Made by a program: the position numbers and the translations under genes
Notes under the pieces: model-generated
Seen by the model: only the letters and a program-made list of their open reading frames with translations
Database searches by the model: none
What the model was told of the DNA's origin: nothing
Part shown: positions 11,860 through 23,771 of the stretch, one piece after another
How positions within the stretch are numbered: position 1 is the first letter of the stretch
Layout of the letters: every line of letters starts with the position of its first letter
Assembly (NCBI RefSeq): GCF_018294505.1
Contig: NC_057801.1
Location: 847,543,002 to 847,607,001 of the forward strand
Reading direction: 5' to 3'
Length of the DNA stretch: 64,000 nt
Source: Triticum aestivum
Taxonomy: Eukaryota > Streptophyta > Magnoliopsida > Poales > Poaceae

Positions 11860-13681
11860 TGTTGGGGAACGTAGTAATTTCAAAAAAAATTCCTACGTAC
11901 ACGCAAGATCATGGTGATGACATAGCAACGAGAGGGGAGAGTGTTATCCACGTACCCTCGTAGACCGTAAGCGGAAGCATTATGACAATGCGGTTGATGT
12001 AGTCGTACGTCTTCACGATCCGACCGATCCTAGCACCGTACGTACGGCACCTCCGAGTTCAGCACACGTTCAGCTCGATGACGATCCCCGGGCTCCGATC
12101 CAGCAAAGCTTCGGGGATGAGTTCCGTCAGCACGATGGCGTGGTAACGATGATGATGTTCTACCGGCTCAGGGCTTCGCCTAAACTCCGCGACGATATGA
12201 CCGAGGTGGAATATGGTGGAGGGGGGCACCGCACACGACTAAGGAACGATCCGTAGATCAACTTGTGTGTCCTGGGGTGCCCCCTGCCCCCGTATATAAA
12301 GGAGGGAGGGGGGAGGCTGGCCGGCCCTTGTGGGCGCGCCAAGGAGGAGGAGTCCTCCTCCTAGTAGGAGTAGGACTCCCCTTTTCCTACTCCTACTAGC
12401 AGGGGGAAGGAANNNNNNNNNNNNNNNNNNNNNNNNNNNNNNNNNNNNNNNNNNNNNNNNNNNNNNNNNNNNNNNNNNNNNNNNNNNNNNNNNNNNNNNN
12501 NNNNNNNNNNNNNNNNNNNNNNNNNNNNNNNNNNNNNNNNNNNNNNCTGACAAGAGGGAGAGGGGGCGCACGGCCCACCCTGGCCGCCCCTCTCTCTTTC
12601 CACCAAGGCCCATGTGGCCCATTATCTCTCCCCGGGGGGTTCCGTAACCCTCCGGCACTCCGGTTTTCTCCGACAATGTCCGGAACACTTCCGATGTCCG
12701 AATATAGTCGTCCAATATATCAATCTTTATGTCTAGACCATTTCGAGACTCCTCGTCAATTCCGTGATCACATCCGGGACTCCGAACAAACTTCGGTACA
12801 TCAAAACTTATAAACTCATAATAAAATTGTCATCGTAACGTTAAGCGTGCGGACCCTACGGGTTCGAGAACAATGTAGACATGACCTAGAACTATTCTTG
12901 GTCAATAACCAATAGCGGAACCTGGATGCCCATATTGGCTCCTACATATTCTACGAAGATCTTTATCGGTCAAACCGCATAACAACATACTTTGTTCTCT
13001 TTGTCATCGGTATGTTACTTGCCCGAGATTCGATCGTCGGTATCTAATACCTAGTTCAATCTCGTTACTGGCAAGTCTCTTTACTCGTTACGTAATGCAT
13101 CATTCCGTAACTAACTCATTAGCTACATTGCTTGCAAGGCTTATAGTGATGTGCATTACCGAGAGGGCCCAGAGATACCTCTCCGACAATCGGAGTGACA
13201 AAACCTAATCTCGAAATACGCCAACCCAACATGTACCTTTGGAGACACTTGTAGTACTCCTTTATAATCACCCAGTTACGTTGTGACGTTTGGCAGCACC
13301 CAAAGTGTTCCTCCGGCAAACGGGAGTTGCATAATCTCATAGTTACAGGAACATGTATAAGTCATGAAGAAAGCAATAGCAACATACTAAACGATCAAGT
13401 GCTAGGCTAACGGAATGGGTCATGTCAATCACATCATTCTCCTAATGATGTGATCCCGTTAATCAAATGACAACTCTTTTGTCCATAGTTAGGAAACATA
13501 ACCATCTTTGATAAACGAGCTAGTCAAGTAGAGGCATACTAGTGACATTATGTTTGTCTATGTATTCACACATGTATTATGTTTCCGGTTAATACAATTC
13601 TAGCATGAATAATAAACATTTATCATGATATAAGGAAATAAATAATAACTTTATTATTTCCTCTAGGGCATATTTCCTTCA
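11860..13681 (-). repeat. Angela-like 5' LTR (element orientation), with an assembly gap
   Basis: Partner of 5028-6771, in the same orientation, with ends TGTTGGGG and CCTTCA in plus orientation. It contains 134 N at 12413-12546, in the GC-rich poly-G/poly-C block that is hard to assemble. Outside the gap, visual alignment gives roughly 2-4 differences per 100 bp in the left third and fewer in the right part. Confidence 0.95.
12413..12546. other. Assembly gap (134 N)
   Basis: A run of N inside the LTR. The corresponding stretch of the other LTR is about 5577-5644, shorter than the gap, so the gap length may be arbitrary. Reading frames spanning it are meaningless. Confidence 1.
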
Positions 13682-14407
13682 TCCGGACGTGTGATAGACT
13701 TCATATCCGGGGTAGAACACCATTTTGGCGTCCCCCACAGCATCATCACTGATAATGGCACGAATTTCACGGCCGACGAGGTTAAACTCTGGTGCAAAAA
13801 CATGGGCATCAAGCTCGACTACGCTTCAGTCTATCACCCTGAAACTAATGGTCAAGTGGAACAGGCAAATAGTCTCATCATGAGCGGCATTAAACCCAGA
13901 TTAGTGCGGTCCCTCACGGAATCTAACACGCACTGGGTAGAGGAGCTCGACTCCGTACTCTGGGGGCTGCGGACCATGCCAAACCGCACAACCGGATTCA
14001 CACCATTTTTTATGGTATTCGGTGCTGAGGCAGTTTTGCCCTGGGATATAATTCATGACTCACCTCGCGTGCGCATGTACGAGGAAAGAGAAGCCGAGCT
14101 GGATCGGCAGGACAGTTTGGACGCTTTAGAAGAGGAGCGCGACGTGGCAAAATCCCGTTCTGCATTCTATCAACAACAGGATCGAAGATATCAAAGCAGA
14201 GAAGTACGGGCCAAAACTTACAATGTTGGCGAGCTAGTTCTACGCCTGCCGGACAAGAAAAAGGACAAACTTAAGCCGAAATGGGAAGGTCCCTTCATCA
14301 TCGACAAAGTCCTTACCGGCGGTGCATACCGTCTACACAACGCATCTGACAACGGACTCGAGCCAAAGCCATGGAACGCAGCCCGTCTCCGAAGATTTTA
14401 CGCCTAG
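13682..14407 (+). pseudogene. Gypsy integrase, C-terminal part (second Asp, Glu, C-terminal domain)
   Basis: Continuation of the frame interrupted at 5027. The catalytic Asp lies in SIITDNGTNF and the Glu in HPETNGQVEQAN, completing the D,D,E set begun at 4560-5027. The C-terminal stretch with EGPFIIDKVLTGGAYRL and a final RRFYA is the usual end of Tat-lineage polyproteins, followed by a TAG stop at 14405-14407. No chromodomain is seen. This half is a clean 238-codon open frame, so the copy was probably in good order before the insertions. Confidence 0.9.
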
Positions 14408-15214
14408 CGCCGGACTCAGGGTTCGTCTCCTTCCTCCGTCCACCTTTCATGTTTTTTCGCTGTCTCCGTTTTCCCTCCCTTTTCCTCCCTCTTTCAGTAC
14501 AAACCTCTTGAGGGCTAATCTGCGCTTCGTTCACACTCGCTCGATGTGCTACTCGCACTTGTTATACCTGGGGGCTTCTTTAACAGAAGCTTATTTATAT
14601 GGGCTTCATGCCCACCACATGTGTCACACTTCCGCATGTACCTTTTGATCACCATTATATGCATCGATATGACTTAAGTTTTGGCCAAGCCGGGTTGCCT
14701 GGCTCCTGTGCTTACCCCTACGTTCCCGATTGTTCAGCTAGGAGGTAAAGGGAGCACCTTTGCGATTGTTACTGCCGGGTCAGCCGGATGTGTACCTCAG
14801 ACTGGGTGAAGCCGAAGGCTAGCGTTCTTAAGGGAATATTCGGTTGGTGACCTGAAAGATGATTTATTACTTATTTATCTGCCCCCAGATGCTTTTTCTG
14901 CTATTTTCGCAGTCCGGACATGCACTTTAGGGCATGCCTCCCAGGGAAAGGAACCCTTAACGGAACTATTCTCCCTGGAAGATGTTTCTTACTAACCATG
15001 TAATATAACATAGCTAGTTGGGCACTTGTCTGATAAAGCAACTATGACCCCTATGCCTTGTCTCCATGCATGCCCCGGTTCTTTTATAACCGTCAGGGTA
15101 TTCGGACACACTCCGGACTGTTGGGTCCCGAGGTTGAAGCGAAAAGGTCCGCAAAGGCAAACAATCTACAATCCGGCTAGAAGGCATTTTACATGTCATT
15201 TTAAAATTACATCG
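14408..15214. other. Gypsy spacer between pol and antisense ORF
   Basis: About 0.8 kb of the gypsy element with no coding signal on either strand that I can support. A pyrimidine-rich stretch (14440-14500) follows the pol stop. It probably holds the convergent 3' ends of the sense and antisense transcripts. Confidence 0.6.
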
Positions 15215-17937
15215 TCAAACTGACTGATTGTACTCCTCTTCAATCCCATCTAACAGGCTGTCTAATTTACAGTCCTGTTGGGAATATTTCGCGGCCAGCT
15301 CTACTTGGCCGTACATCAAGCTCACAGGGATCTCCTTCCCATCAGGCCCCACAGGTCCGACCTCGGCCATGTGGTTTGGGTCAGCCTTCGGGTACCGCGT
15401 CTTCACCATGGCCCAGGCCTCCCTGGCGCCTTGACGACAGGCCGATATCTTCCACAGACGGAGACGTCGCCGTACTCCCTGAAGCTTCTCAGCAAGCCCT
15501 CCAAGGCCCTCAGGTAGGGAGACGGAAGGCCATAAGGCCTGAACGACGCCACTCATCGCCTGCCGAACACGTTCAAGCAGTTGCACCTGCTCGGGAAGTT
15601 GATCACCCGTTGAACTGGGCATTTCCTCCATAGGGCGACCTATGAGCACACCTACAGACATATTTCTGTCAACCGACTTCCTCGCCAAACTCTTCTTTTC
15701 AAAAGAGTTTTCTCAAGCACTTACTATAGATGCCGCGACGAAGCCGCAGATTCTCCTTCAAGGAGCCAGACAGCTGGGCCCGAACACCTTTCAGCTCTTC
15801 TCCAAGCTGGGTGTGGGCATCTTGGAGTTTGTTCCTCTCCTGCTGCACCTTCATAAGCACCCTCTCGCCGGCCTTCAACTGGCGTAGTAGCTGTTGCTTG
15901 TCCGGATCAAGTCCGGCAACATCTGCAATATTATTGTCAGATTTATACGCACGCCGCACGCCATAAAACATTTTTGAAATATGTGTTACTGCAGGGGGTC
16001 TCTGTGTCTCCTCCTGTGGCGGTCAGTGCGGCCTCAAGTTGGGCCTTGCACTCTTGAAGCTCCTGGGACAGGTGGGTATTCTTCTCCGTAAGATCCTGCA
16101 TAATAAATGATCCTTAAATCAGTTATTTTAACTATTAAAATTACTTACCCGTATGTCCTTTACATACCGCTCCATGGCTCTGGTTAAACCATCTTGAGCG
16201 GCACGGAGGTGCGCGTCTCCCGCATCAAAGGCATTCAACGCCTCCGGGGAGAAACACGCGTCACGAAGAACTGTCCGGCGACGCCTGTGATTCATGGCGC
16301 TCTCCACCTCAGAACGGGTGGCGGACAGCCTGTTGGCATCCTCCGTTGGAGGAGCATCCGGCTCATGCCTTGTGTTCGCCTCCCCTTCCGGACCACGCGT
16401 TGGAGCATGGCTGGCGGAGGCTTGATTGGCAACCTCTCCGGACATTGTCCGGCAAGCGCTCTTTCTCCTGGAAAAGTTATGGGCGTTAATATACCTCCTA
16501 GGGATCCTTCCCTTAAAAACAGCGGTGCACCGTACCGTTGCGGCGACGTTTCGATTCGCGTCGCACTCCTTTTCCGCCTGCTGGGCCGAACTGACCCTTG
16601 CTGGTCAGCCGCCGCAGGTTCGGCTTCTCGCCTTGAAGGCACCTCCTGCAAGACACCATTGGTATACGGTGATCTGAAATACGCAAGGACGAAGTAATGG
16701 TGTCAGAACTCCGGTCATAATTACCTGAGAAGCCGGACATAAACCGGGGTAGTCAGCCGTAATGGCGACTAAAGCATTGTCCACGCTGAGTTGGTCGAAC
16801 ACCCCGTCTATTAGCTCCACCTTTATGTCTGGATCCTCTTCGGAGGCCGGATCAAGGGATCTTCCCGGATCCTCGGGTTGTGGAGCCGGACTGTGTATGC
16901 CCTCCACATCCCGACGCAGTTCCTGCGTCAAAATCATAAAGTAAGGCATTTAACTTCGAAAGCACGGGTCGGATGAATAAACGTTCGCTTACCCAGCTCC
17001 GATGGTTATTCATGGAGAACCCATTCAATGGGCTCGTTTGGAGGAAGTCCTCCTCCTCCCCCTTGTACAAGCCGGACAGGATCTTCACCAGATCCGCGGC
17101 CGATCCCGGCCCCTTGCGGCCATGACGGGTGGCGTCGTTCTCCCCGTTGAAATCCCACATGGGGTGGCCCCTACATTGGAGCGGCTGCACCCCTCGCATA
17201 ATGCACGTGGCCATGATTCCAATCATGGTCAATCCGGAGTGGGCCAGTAACCTAATCCGGCCCATCAGATAATGGACGCTCCCATCATCCTCCCGTTGAG
17301 GGCTCCGCGGGTGCCAACTCAGGCGTTTCTTCAAGGGAGCATTGCTGAACTCCGGGAGGCCGATCCGAACTGGATCCTGCAGAGGGGCGTCCTCCATGTA
17401 GAACCATTCCGAAGGCCAGTCTTCAGACGCCTTCTCCGGGGTGCCGGATAGATATCCGGTCCCGGCGATGCGCCATATTTCGGCTCCGCCCACTTGATAT
17501 ATCGATCCCTCGTGAGAACTTGGTACGAGGCAAAACAATCTCTTCCACAGCGCAAAATGGGGCTCGATGCCCAAGAACAGCTCGCGAAGAGCTAGAAAGC
17601 CCGTGATGTGCAAAATGGAGGCAGGTGTAAGGTGGTGAAGCTGGAGTCCGTAGAACTCCAGGAGCCCCCGGAGAAACGGATGTATGGGAAATCCGAGTCC
17701 CCTTATTAGATAAGGGACAAAGCAAACCCGCTCTCCTTTGGAGGGGTTGGGAACGCTCTCTGCCTGCTTTCCACCCCTGAAGGTGGCCAGTCCGTCTCGA
17801 ACCAGAACCATGAAGGCTGGGGGAAGATATCCCTCGGTTTGGAGTGCCACTAGATCGCTGTGCAGAACTGAGCATCTTCCCCAATCTCCTGGCTTAGGGC
17901 TGGGAGCGCGAGAGGAGGAGCCACATCGACTATCCAT
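15215..17937 (-). pseudogene. Antisense spliced accessory ORF of the gypsy element (PF04195 'gypsy-type transposon' family)
   Basis: A gene running opposite to pol. Exon 1 runs from ATG at 17937 to about 16992 and encodes the conserved hydrophobic domain (FLRGLLEFYGLQLHHLTP, IFRVF-type fold of PF04195). Introns are visible: donor GTAAGCG after NNHRSW and acceptor TTTTGACGCAG near 16926; then GTAATTATG...GTATTTCAG (about 16724-16674); and donor GTAAGTAATT after YVKDI near 16150. Later exons (about 16097-15995, 15925-15725, 15688-15215) are coiled-coil rich and end LDSLLDGIEEEYNQSV. Frames shift between exons and near 15700, so this copy is probably not fully functional. Such antisense ORFs are known in Tat-lineage elements; their function is not established. 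Confidence 0.72.
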
Positions 17938-18248
17938 GATAGAGTGGATTTTTGTCAGAGGCGCTTCGATGAGTACTTGCGGAAGGAGAATGGTGTGAGT
18001 TGGATCTAGATCCTCGCCTCTCTTATAGGCGGCTCGTTCGCACGGCTAGGGGGAAAATGTAAAAATACCCTAGCTTTTCACATTCATACGACACGTGGAA
18101 GAAGGCCATTATTGGGCATAGAAGCCAAGGAGCGCAACATTTATAAGGAAGCCGGACACTGTTCGACAGGAACATGAAGTTTGAAGGAGAACCCGCCTTG
18201 CAACGCCGAAGACAATATACGCTCCGGACTCGTCGTCATTGAAGCCTG

Positions 18249-18261
18249 GTTCGGGGGCTAC
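18249..18261 (+). other. Gypsy polypurine tract
   Basis: GGTTCGGGGGCTAC abuts the LTR start TGAGGGAGTCC. A G-rich run directly before the 3' LTR is the expected plus-strand primer and fixes the element in plus orientation. Confidence 0.75.
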
Positions 18262-18732
18262 TGAGGGAGTCCTGGACTAGGGGGTGTCCGGATGGCCAAA
18301 CTATTATCATCGGCCAGACTCCAAGACTACGAAGATACAAGATTGAAGACTTCGTCCCATGCCCGGATGGGACTTTCCTTGGCGTGGAAGGCAAGCTTGG
18401 CGATACGGATATGTAGATCTCCTACCATTGTAACCGACTCTGTGTAACCCTAGCCTTCTCCGGTGTCTATATAAACCAGATGGCTTTAGTCCGTAGGACG
18501 AACGACAATCATACCATAGACTAGCTTCTAGGGTTTAGCCTCCTTGATCTCGTGGTAGATCTACTCTTGTAACACACATCATCAATATTAATCAAGCAGG
18601 ATGTAGGGTTTTACCTCCATCAAGAGGGCCCGAACCTAGGTAAAACGTCGTGTCCCTTGTCTCCTGTTACCATCCGCCTAGACGCACAGTTCGGGACCCC
18701 CTACCCGAGATCCGCCGGTTTTGACACCGACA
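18262..18732 (+). repeat. Gypsy 3' LTR (Fatima-like)
   Basis: 471 bp, TGAGGGAGTCCTGG...TTGACACCGACA. It contains a promoter-like CTATATAAACC at about 18467 and ends with the TGTCGGTGTC-type inverted terminus. The 5 bases that follow (ATCTC, 18733-18737) should be the target duplication, but the 5' LTR is outside the window. Confidence 0.85.
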
Positions 18733-21700
18733 ATCTCCTTATAATAGTTCTTTTGATCTTCCGTGTCTTTTTTCACTACAAAAAGTCATGCATCTTCCCC
18801 ATCTTTTTTTGTTCCAACCGACCTCCAAGTCCATAGTTTTCGTCAACATGATATACTTTTATTGGATCCGTGTGCCTAAGGAATGGTAAGCCTGGAGGAT
18901 GTTGTTGAGGCATGACTTGGTCAGAGAGTCTGCCGGAGCTAAGAAGCAGAGGTACTTTTTCTTTGTTATTTCTGATTCGTTTTTCCTAGATACTTTTGTT
19001 ATGTTTCTCATGTTCTAGGCTTTAATCCCACTTGATTTATTTCATGGATCCTAACTATAATTCATATTTCTCACAATGTACTGTTTCTATACTGAACAAA
19101 CACTTCATCTATATATGGCACTTGAATCTTTCACACTGAATCCGAAGCCATTATATATGTAGAAAGTATTTCCGGATGATTATGGATAAATGAGAGCTTG
19201 GTTGCACAAACCAATTCAAGTATTCCTCATAGATTACCAGCACCGTCACTGTCCACGTCCACTGCTGTTTATGGAGCACATAATTAAGATATGCCGGCCT
19301 AAAACCACTGAGTTTCCTCGATCCTGAACACTCCTTTCCAGCTCGTAGCGGGGTAGTCGAACTTGACAAAAACACTGAGGGTGTTTTAGCCAGGTACTTC
19401 TTACCAAGCTAAACCTGTGAAGGATGTCACCTCCACCGTCTGGCACCACGCCGTCGTCTCCACCCAGGAGTCCAGACAGTTTCACTTGCAAGCACACGCT
19501 GCTGAGCCCTGTGACGTCGCTGGACCTTCTGGGCTCCCCTGCCAAGCCGGCAAAAAAGATCAGGCGCCCTGGCGTTGCACCCGCTGGAATATGGAAGATG
19601 AAGATCTAGCAGCTGACAGAGCAGACCAAGCAAGACAATCTCGCTGTCCTGGAGATCCCAGCCTGAGCAGGCCGAGCCGGCTGCTCTGTAATAGGTAGGC
19701 TTTATGATCTTTGGTCTGCAGTAATGTGCACCTTTTTCCTTTTCTTTCCTGAACTTGCTTTGCATGATGTTTGACTCCTGCACTCTAGTTTCGTTATTCG
19801 ATAATGGAACACGCGGGGCGGGGGGGGGGGTGGCCTTCCTATTGTTCTAAAAAATCTCACAATAGCAACACCGTCACTATATGTGAATTTTCATTCTTCT
19901 CTTTCAAAATGCATTCCTTTTGCATGCGAATTGAGGGGATCATACGATGGCATAAACCTGAACGACGAGGAATTTATTAGCCACTAATATGGAAATTCTT
20001 GACAAAGATATGCCAAAAGGCAACACAAGTCATAAAAATTGTTGAATGTATTAGCATGTGATAAGGTAATCGTTGATATAGAGGTGGTTGTATGAAAAAT
20101 CTCAGTTTTATCATGTGTTGCGGTAACCATAAATATCTTCTTATTACCTTATAATTGTTGCAGCACACTTTGATACAATGAACATCAAGTAAGTAAACAT
20201 AGGTTCTTCATGCAAGAAACAATAGTGAGCATGTCAGCAATTTCAAGGAAATTGGAATAAGGGATGTACTCACACTCACATTCCAATGAGTTGGCCTCTT
20301 GGCCGTATTTGATGCAACACATGAATTACAAGTTAGTGTATAGCTAAATTATCAACAGTATTACGCCTTACACTTTTGTTTTCATTGTGTTATAGTTCTA
20401 ATCAAATTGGGAAGTCGTGTCCTTCTGTCGTAAAAATAATTAATTTGCACAACTGTTGTACGTACCTACAATTTATAGTCCCCAGTACAAAGTGACTTGA
20501 AATTGGTGGCATACTAATCTTCTCGCCATTACTTTTGTGTTCTCTTACCAGCCTCAATTAGTCCAAAGGTTTTAAAAAACATTCTCTCCTTCATAATATC
20601 TAGAACCATTGGGATATACCTTATTATTTGTTTAGAGATGGAGATTGCATTTCCTAATGCTATTCTTTTCTTATCTACAAAGTTGTTTCATATCAAGTTC
20701 TATGTTTAAGGAATACTCCACACATTTTGTTCGAAGTTATGATTTAAATCAAGTGTATGTATAGATTAATTACCAATGGTCCTTATATAATTTATAATTG
20801 AACTTCGAAAACCAATTACTGGAAGCCCAACTAATGGATTCCATCGGGTCAATTTACTTTTCCCATAAAACTTCTCCCGTTTGAATTAGATAGATCTGGC
20901 ATGTTTCATTGCATGCTACTGTTAAGCTGCAGATTTCTCTTTTTTTTCGAATCAGATCTCTCTGTTTTCTGAATGGTATAAATCAAAATTACTATATTTG
21001 TTAACCATGTCCTCAATCAAATTTTTTTTGTAGAGCTGGGTTGCAATTTCTATAGACTACCGACTATTTAATATGATTGTCATTTCATATTATAAGAACT
21101 ACAAAACAATGTAGAGAGTAACATGCTATTATAGAAGTAGCCCGTGCGGTGAAAAACCAAGCATGTGCATGAAACGAATGTAGAGGGTATACAATGTGTA
21201 TTATAATTATTATTTCAAACTTTATTTTTTAGAAATATTGCATGGAACCAATATTAATGAAACTATAGCTCACAAACATCTATCGAAATATTGACAAGCC
21301 CGTACGGACGCACGGGTTGACGACTATACTGGAAGATGTAATTATTTCTCTCAGTTCGTAGTGCTTGACTAGATGGGTCTTCCTACGTACAGCTTGAATA
21401 GATGCAACCATGGACGTTTAATTATAATATGCAACGCTAGATTGAAAATTAAGGTCCAGTGTAGATTAGTAGTATTCTACCACATGAAAATATATGCGCG
21501 TCTATTATTTTTATGTTCTTGTGACAATCACAAAACCTTTACTGGAATGCATCATTTATGTGAACATTATAATGCTTATTTGTAATGATGATCTAATTCC
21601 GCATGATGATCACGAAAAGGAAGCAGCTGGCGTCATAGCCATTTATGTTGCTTCTATTAGGTGAGGCTGACAAAGACGGGGGGCGATTTGTGCACGCGAA

Positions 21701-22577
21701 AGTCCCTTAAAATCGAGACAAATCCTTCGTTGGAACCATCTCGATGTTCTTCGCCAGCTTCGTCGCACCGAGCCTGTGTATATACTATTGGATCTTGAAG
21801 CCCGAAGTCATTTTCTATTCCCATGATTATTTAGCAAATTTAAAAAACATTGTCGATTATATTATATGTATATTGTTGGGTAGTAGTTTTTCCCACTAGA
21901 TCTGAATATTAGGAAGGATATATCTTGTAGCTGGTGAGATTCAAAATCATGTCGTGATTTCTTTTCTTAAGGGCCTAATGATTGTTGTTGTTGTTTCCTT
22001 TCAAAAATTGAAACTCCTAGGTGATTATTGTAACTATCATAATTGTACTAGCAAGATTATCAGAATAACTAAGCAACTATTTTAGACTCACCTTCTATGC
22101 CAAGCTGGAAAATTGACATGTCTTATGATTATATATGCATCCAGTATTTTTCTTTGAAATGCCAGTGGCAACGCATCCATTACATGTTTTAAGTGATTTA
22201 AGATCTTCGGCGTGAAATTTTCATTACATATATTGTTTGTGCAGGACGGGTATGAGTTAAGGACGCGATTTTTATTATACTTGCTAAAACATCGTGGGAA
22301 TGAAGCTAAATGCAACTTTCCTGATAGTGCGAAAGAATTTCTTAAGTGCATCATCTAGATATTGATAGTTTTGTAATACATATTTAGGTGGAACATCGCT
22401 CAGTTTGTTACATGGACATGTCGTTAATTTTTCTTTTTGTTATCAATTTACATTGCAAAAATGGACTTCAATTATTCAATAATTGTGTTTGTGTTATATT
22501 GTTTGTACATGTGATTTAACATGTAACTCTTGCATACTATTTCAAGAGCCCGTGGCAACGCACGGGCACTCTACTAG
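18733..22577 (+). mobile_element. Anonymous AT-rich repeat region ending in a Helitron-like 3' terminus
   Basis: About 3.8 kb with no gene I recognise. The right end has the Helitron 3' signature: hairpin CCCGTG-GCAACG-CACGGG (22549-22566), then about 8 bases and CTAG (22574-22577), followed by T. A second hairpin of the same type lies at 21299-21316 (CCCGT...ACGGG) and a half-copy at 21141, so several decayed or nested Helitron ends may be present. I could not place a convincing 5' TC terminus, so the left boundary is unknown. Confidence 0.45.
19417..19698 (+). other. Unrecognised exon-like GC-rich island
   Basis: A GC-rich patch in AT-rich surroundings, open in two forward frames (93 and 61 codons). 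One frame is Ser/Pro-rich (SPPPSGTTPSSPPRSP... then LDLLGSPAKPAKKIRRPG), the type of sequence seen in disordered protein regions. It could be a captured exon within a Helitron-like element. No family is recognised and no splice structure is firm. Confidence 0.25.
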
Positions 22578-22600
22578 TTTTCATAATATACCAATTTGAT

Positions 22601-22702
22601 GTCATGTATACTACTATTCTTTTCTATAAAGTTGGTCAAAATTATAAAACTTTGACTTAGGAGAAATGGTAGAAGTATGCTTATTCGCGGATAGAGGGAG
22701 TA
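22601..22702. repeat. Stowaway-like MITE fragment
   Basis: The right end, read in reverse, begins TACTCCCTCTATCCGCG, matching the Stowaway TIR consensus TACTCCCTCCGT, and ends at a TA. The inner 'TTTGACTTAGGAGAAATGG' type sequence is also typical. The left end is diverged or truncated. Confidence 0.6.
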
Positions 22703-22914
22703 TGTCTATACACTTGCTCCATGGATGGTGCGGGTTTTTGGAGTACAATCACATGACCAACAGATAATGATCACTAAACACACCTTACTTTTGGAGTATT
22801 GATAACATAGATAGATACATGCATGGATTATGGTTCGGCGACATAGATAACTCTCATATACTTGAATATATGGATTACGGATAGTTCAGTACCATGGATA
22901 TGATAGATGGGCAT

Positions 22915-23110
22915 AACTTAGCTACAACCAACACAAGACACTAATGTAGGTAGATCGCTAGCCAAATACAGATATGGACAAACAAAGGAGACAAGACGAT
23001 CATCTCAGAAAGTCGGATTGAAGCACTCTGAATCTCTGATTGTAGACTTTCTTCACTGACCAAGGAAGAGCATCGCCTGCTTCTCACAGGCGTCAGCCAA
23101 GTCTGAGGGC
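22915..23110 (-). pseudogene. 3' end remnant of the unknown tandem gene family (copy C)
   Basis: The minus strand encodes the family C-terminus (LADACEKQAMLFLGQ and stop). It continues into a 3' UTR that matches, almost base for base, the sequence downstream of copy B (24796 down to 24660). No upstream coding sequence of this copy survives; unrelated repeat DNA begins at about 23110. This shows a third family member existed here. Confidence 0.75.
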
Positions 23111-23340
23111 GGGGCAGGTCACCCGCAACTGCTAGTTAGCAAAAGTAACTGTGGCGGGTGCCACAAAGTGGCCGCCAGAGCTACTGGACTAGTAGTGACG
23201 GATGCCGTAAATGACCCACCACAAATAAGCACAGCTGAGCATGGCCACATGATGAATGTGGTCAGTGGCGGGTGTATAGAATTGCTCGCCACTGCTCTGG
23301 AAGGGAACCCTGGCAGGCACCAAATATATATATTTATACA
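23111..23340. repeat. Possible CACTA-like subterminal repeat block
   Basis: Contains several copies of TGGCGGGTG and their complements (CACCCGC, CGCCACTG) in both orientations and an ACTAGTAGTGACGG stretch. This resembles subterminal arrays of CACTA elements. No terminus or TSD was identified. Confidence 0.3.
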
Positions 23341-23771
23341 GATATTATCTGCAACAGCAACAACTAAGTTACCAGTGTGGTCGTCCCCAAGTCAAATCTA
23401 TTCGTGCAGTATTTCCAAGGTCATCATTGTTGTTCAGCCCCTCAAGGGTGGATTGATCGGCCCTTGTTTTACCGTTCGAAGATGGTACATTGAATTTTGA
23501 AACTATTTTTATGCTATTGACATTTGAAAGACACAAATATTACTAATCCAAATTCATATTAGTTATGCAATTTCAATAACCCGCAGATATGAAGAATATT
23601 TTGGCTAAAACAAAACAAAATAATAAAACTTACACAAGGCGTGGAACAAAAATTAATTTGGAACATGATATACACAACATTGTAGTAATATACAGACGAA
23701 CATGGATGGTTCAGTAATATAGTCCTAAATAGCATAGGTCGCTCTAACTGAATTAGTTGAAAACAACTGAC

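Larger units (their letters stand above)
5023..13686 (-). mobile_element. Angela/BARE-like copia retrotransposon, full length, with TSD TCCGG
   Basis: A complete element on the minus strand, nested in the gypsy integrase. Both LTRs run TGTTGGGG...CCTTCA in plus orientation, so the element reads TGAAGG...CCCCAACA. The 5-bp target duplication TCCGG is perfect at 5023-5027 and 13682-13686. The primer-binding site and polypurine tract are at the expected ends. LTR and internal sizes (about 1.75 kb and 5.1 kb) fit Angela. The internal coding region is badly degraded although the LTRs are still very similar, which suggests proteins supplied in trans. Confidence 0.93.
4560..18732 (+). mobile_element. 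Gypsy (Tat-lineage, Fatima-like) LTR retrotransposon, 3' part, interrupted by a nested copia
   Basis: The visible part holds the integrase end of the polyprotein (4560-5027 and 13682-14407), a spacer, a long antisense spliced ORF (15215-17937), a polypurine tract at about 18249-18261 and one LTR (18262-18732). Its 5' LTR, gag, protease and RT lie left of the CACTA insertion, outside the window. Pol followed by an antisense ORF before the 3' LTR is the arrangement known from Tat-lineage elements such as Grande and RIRE2. The LTR resembles the Triticeae family Fatima as I remember it, so the family name is provisional. Confidence 0.82.

Noticed and set aside
12239..12715. Frames spanning the N run
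   Set aside because: They consist largely of unknown residues, and the flanks are LTR sequence.
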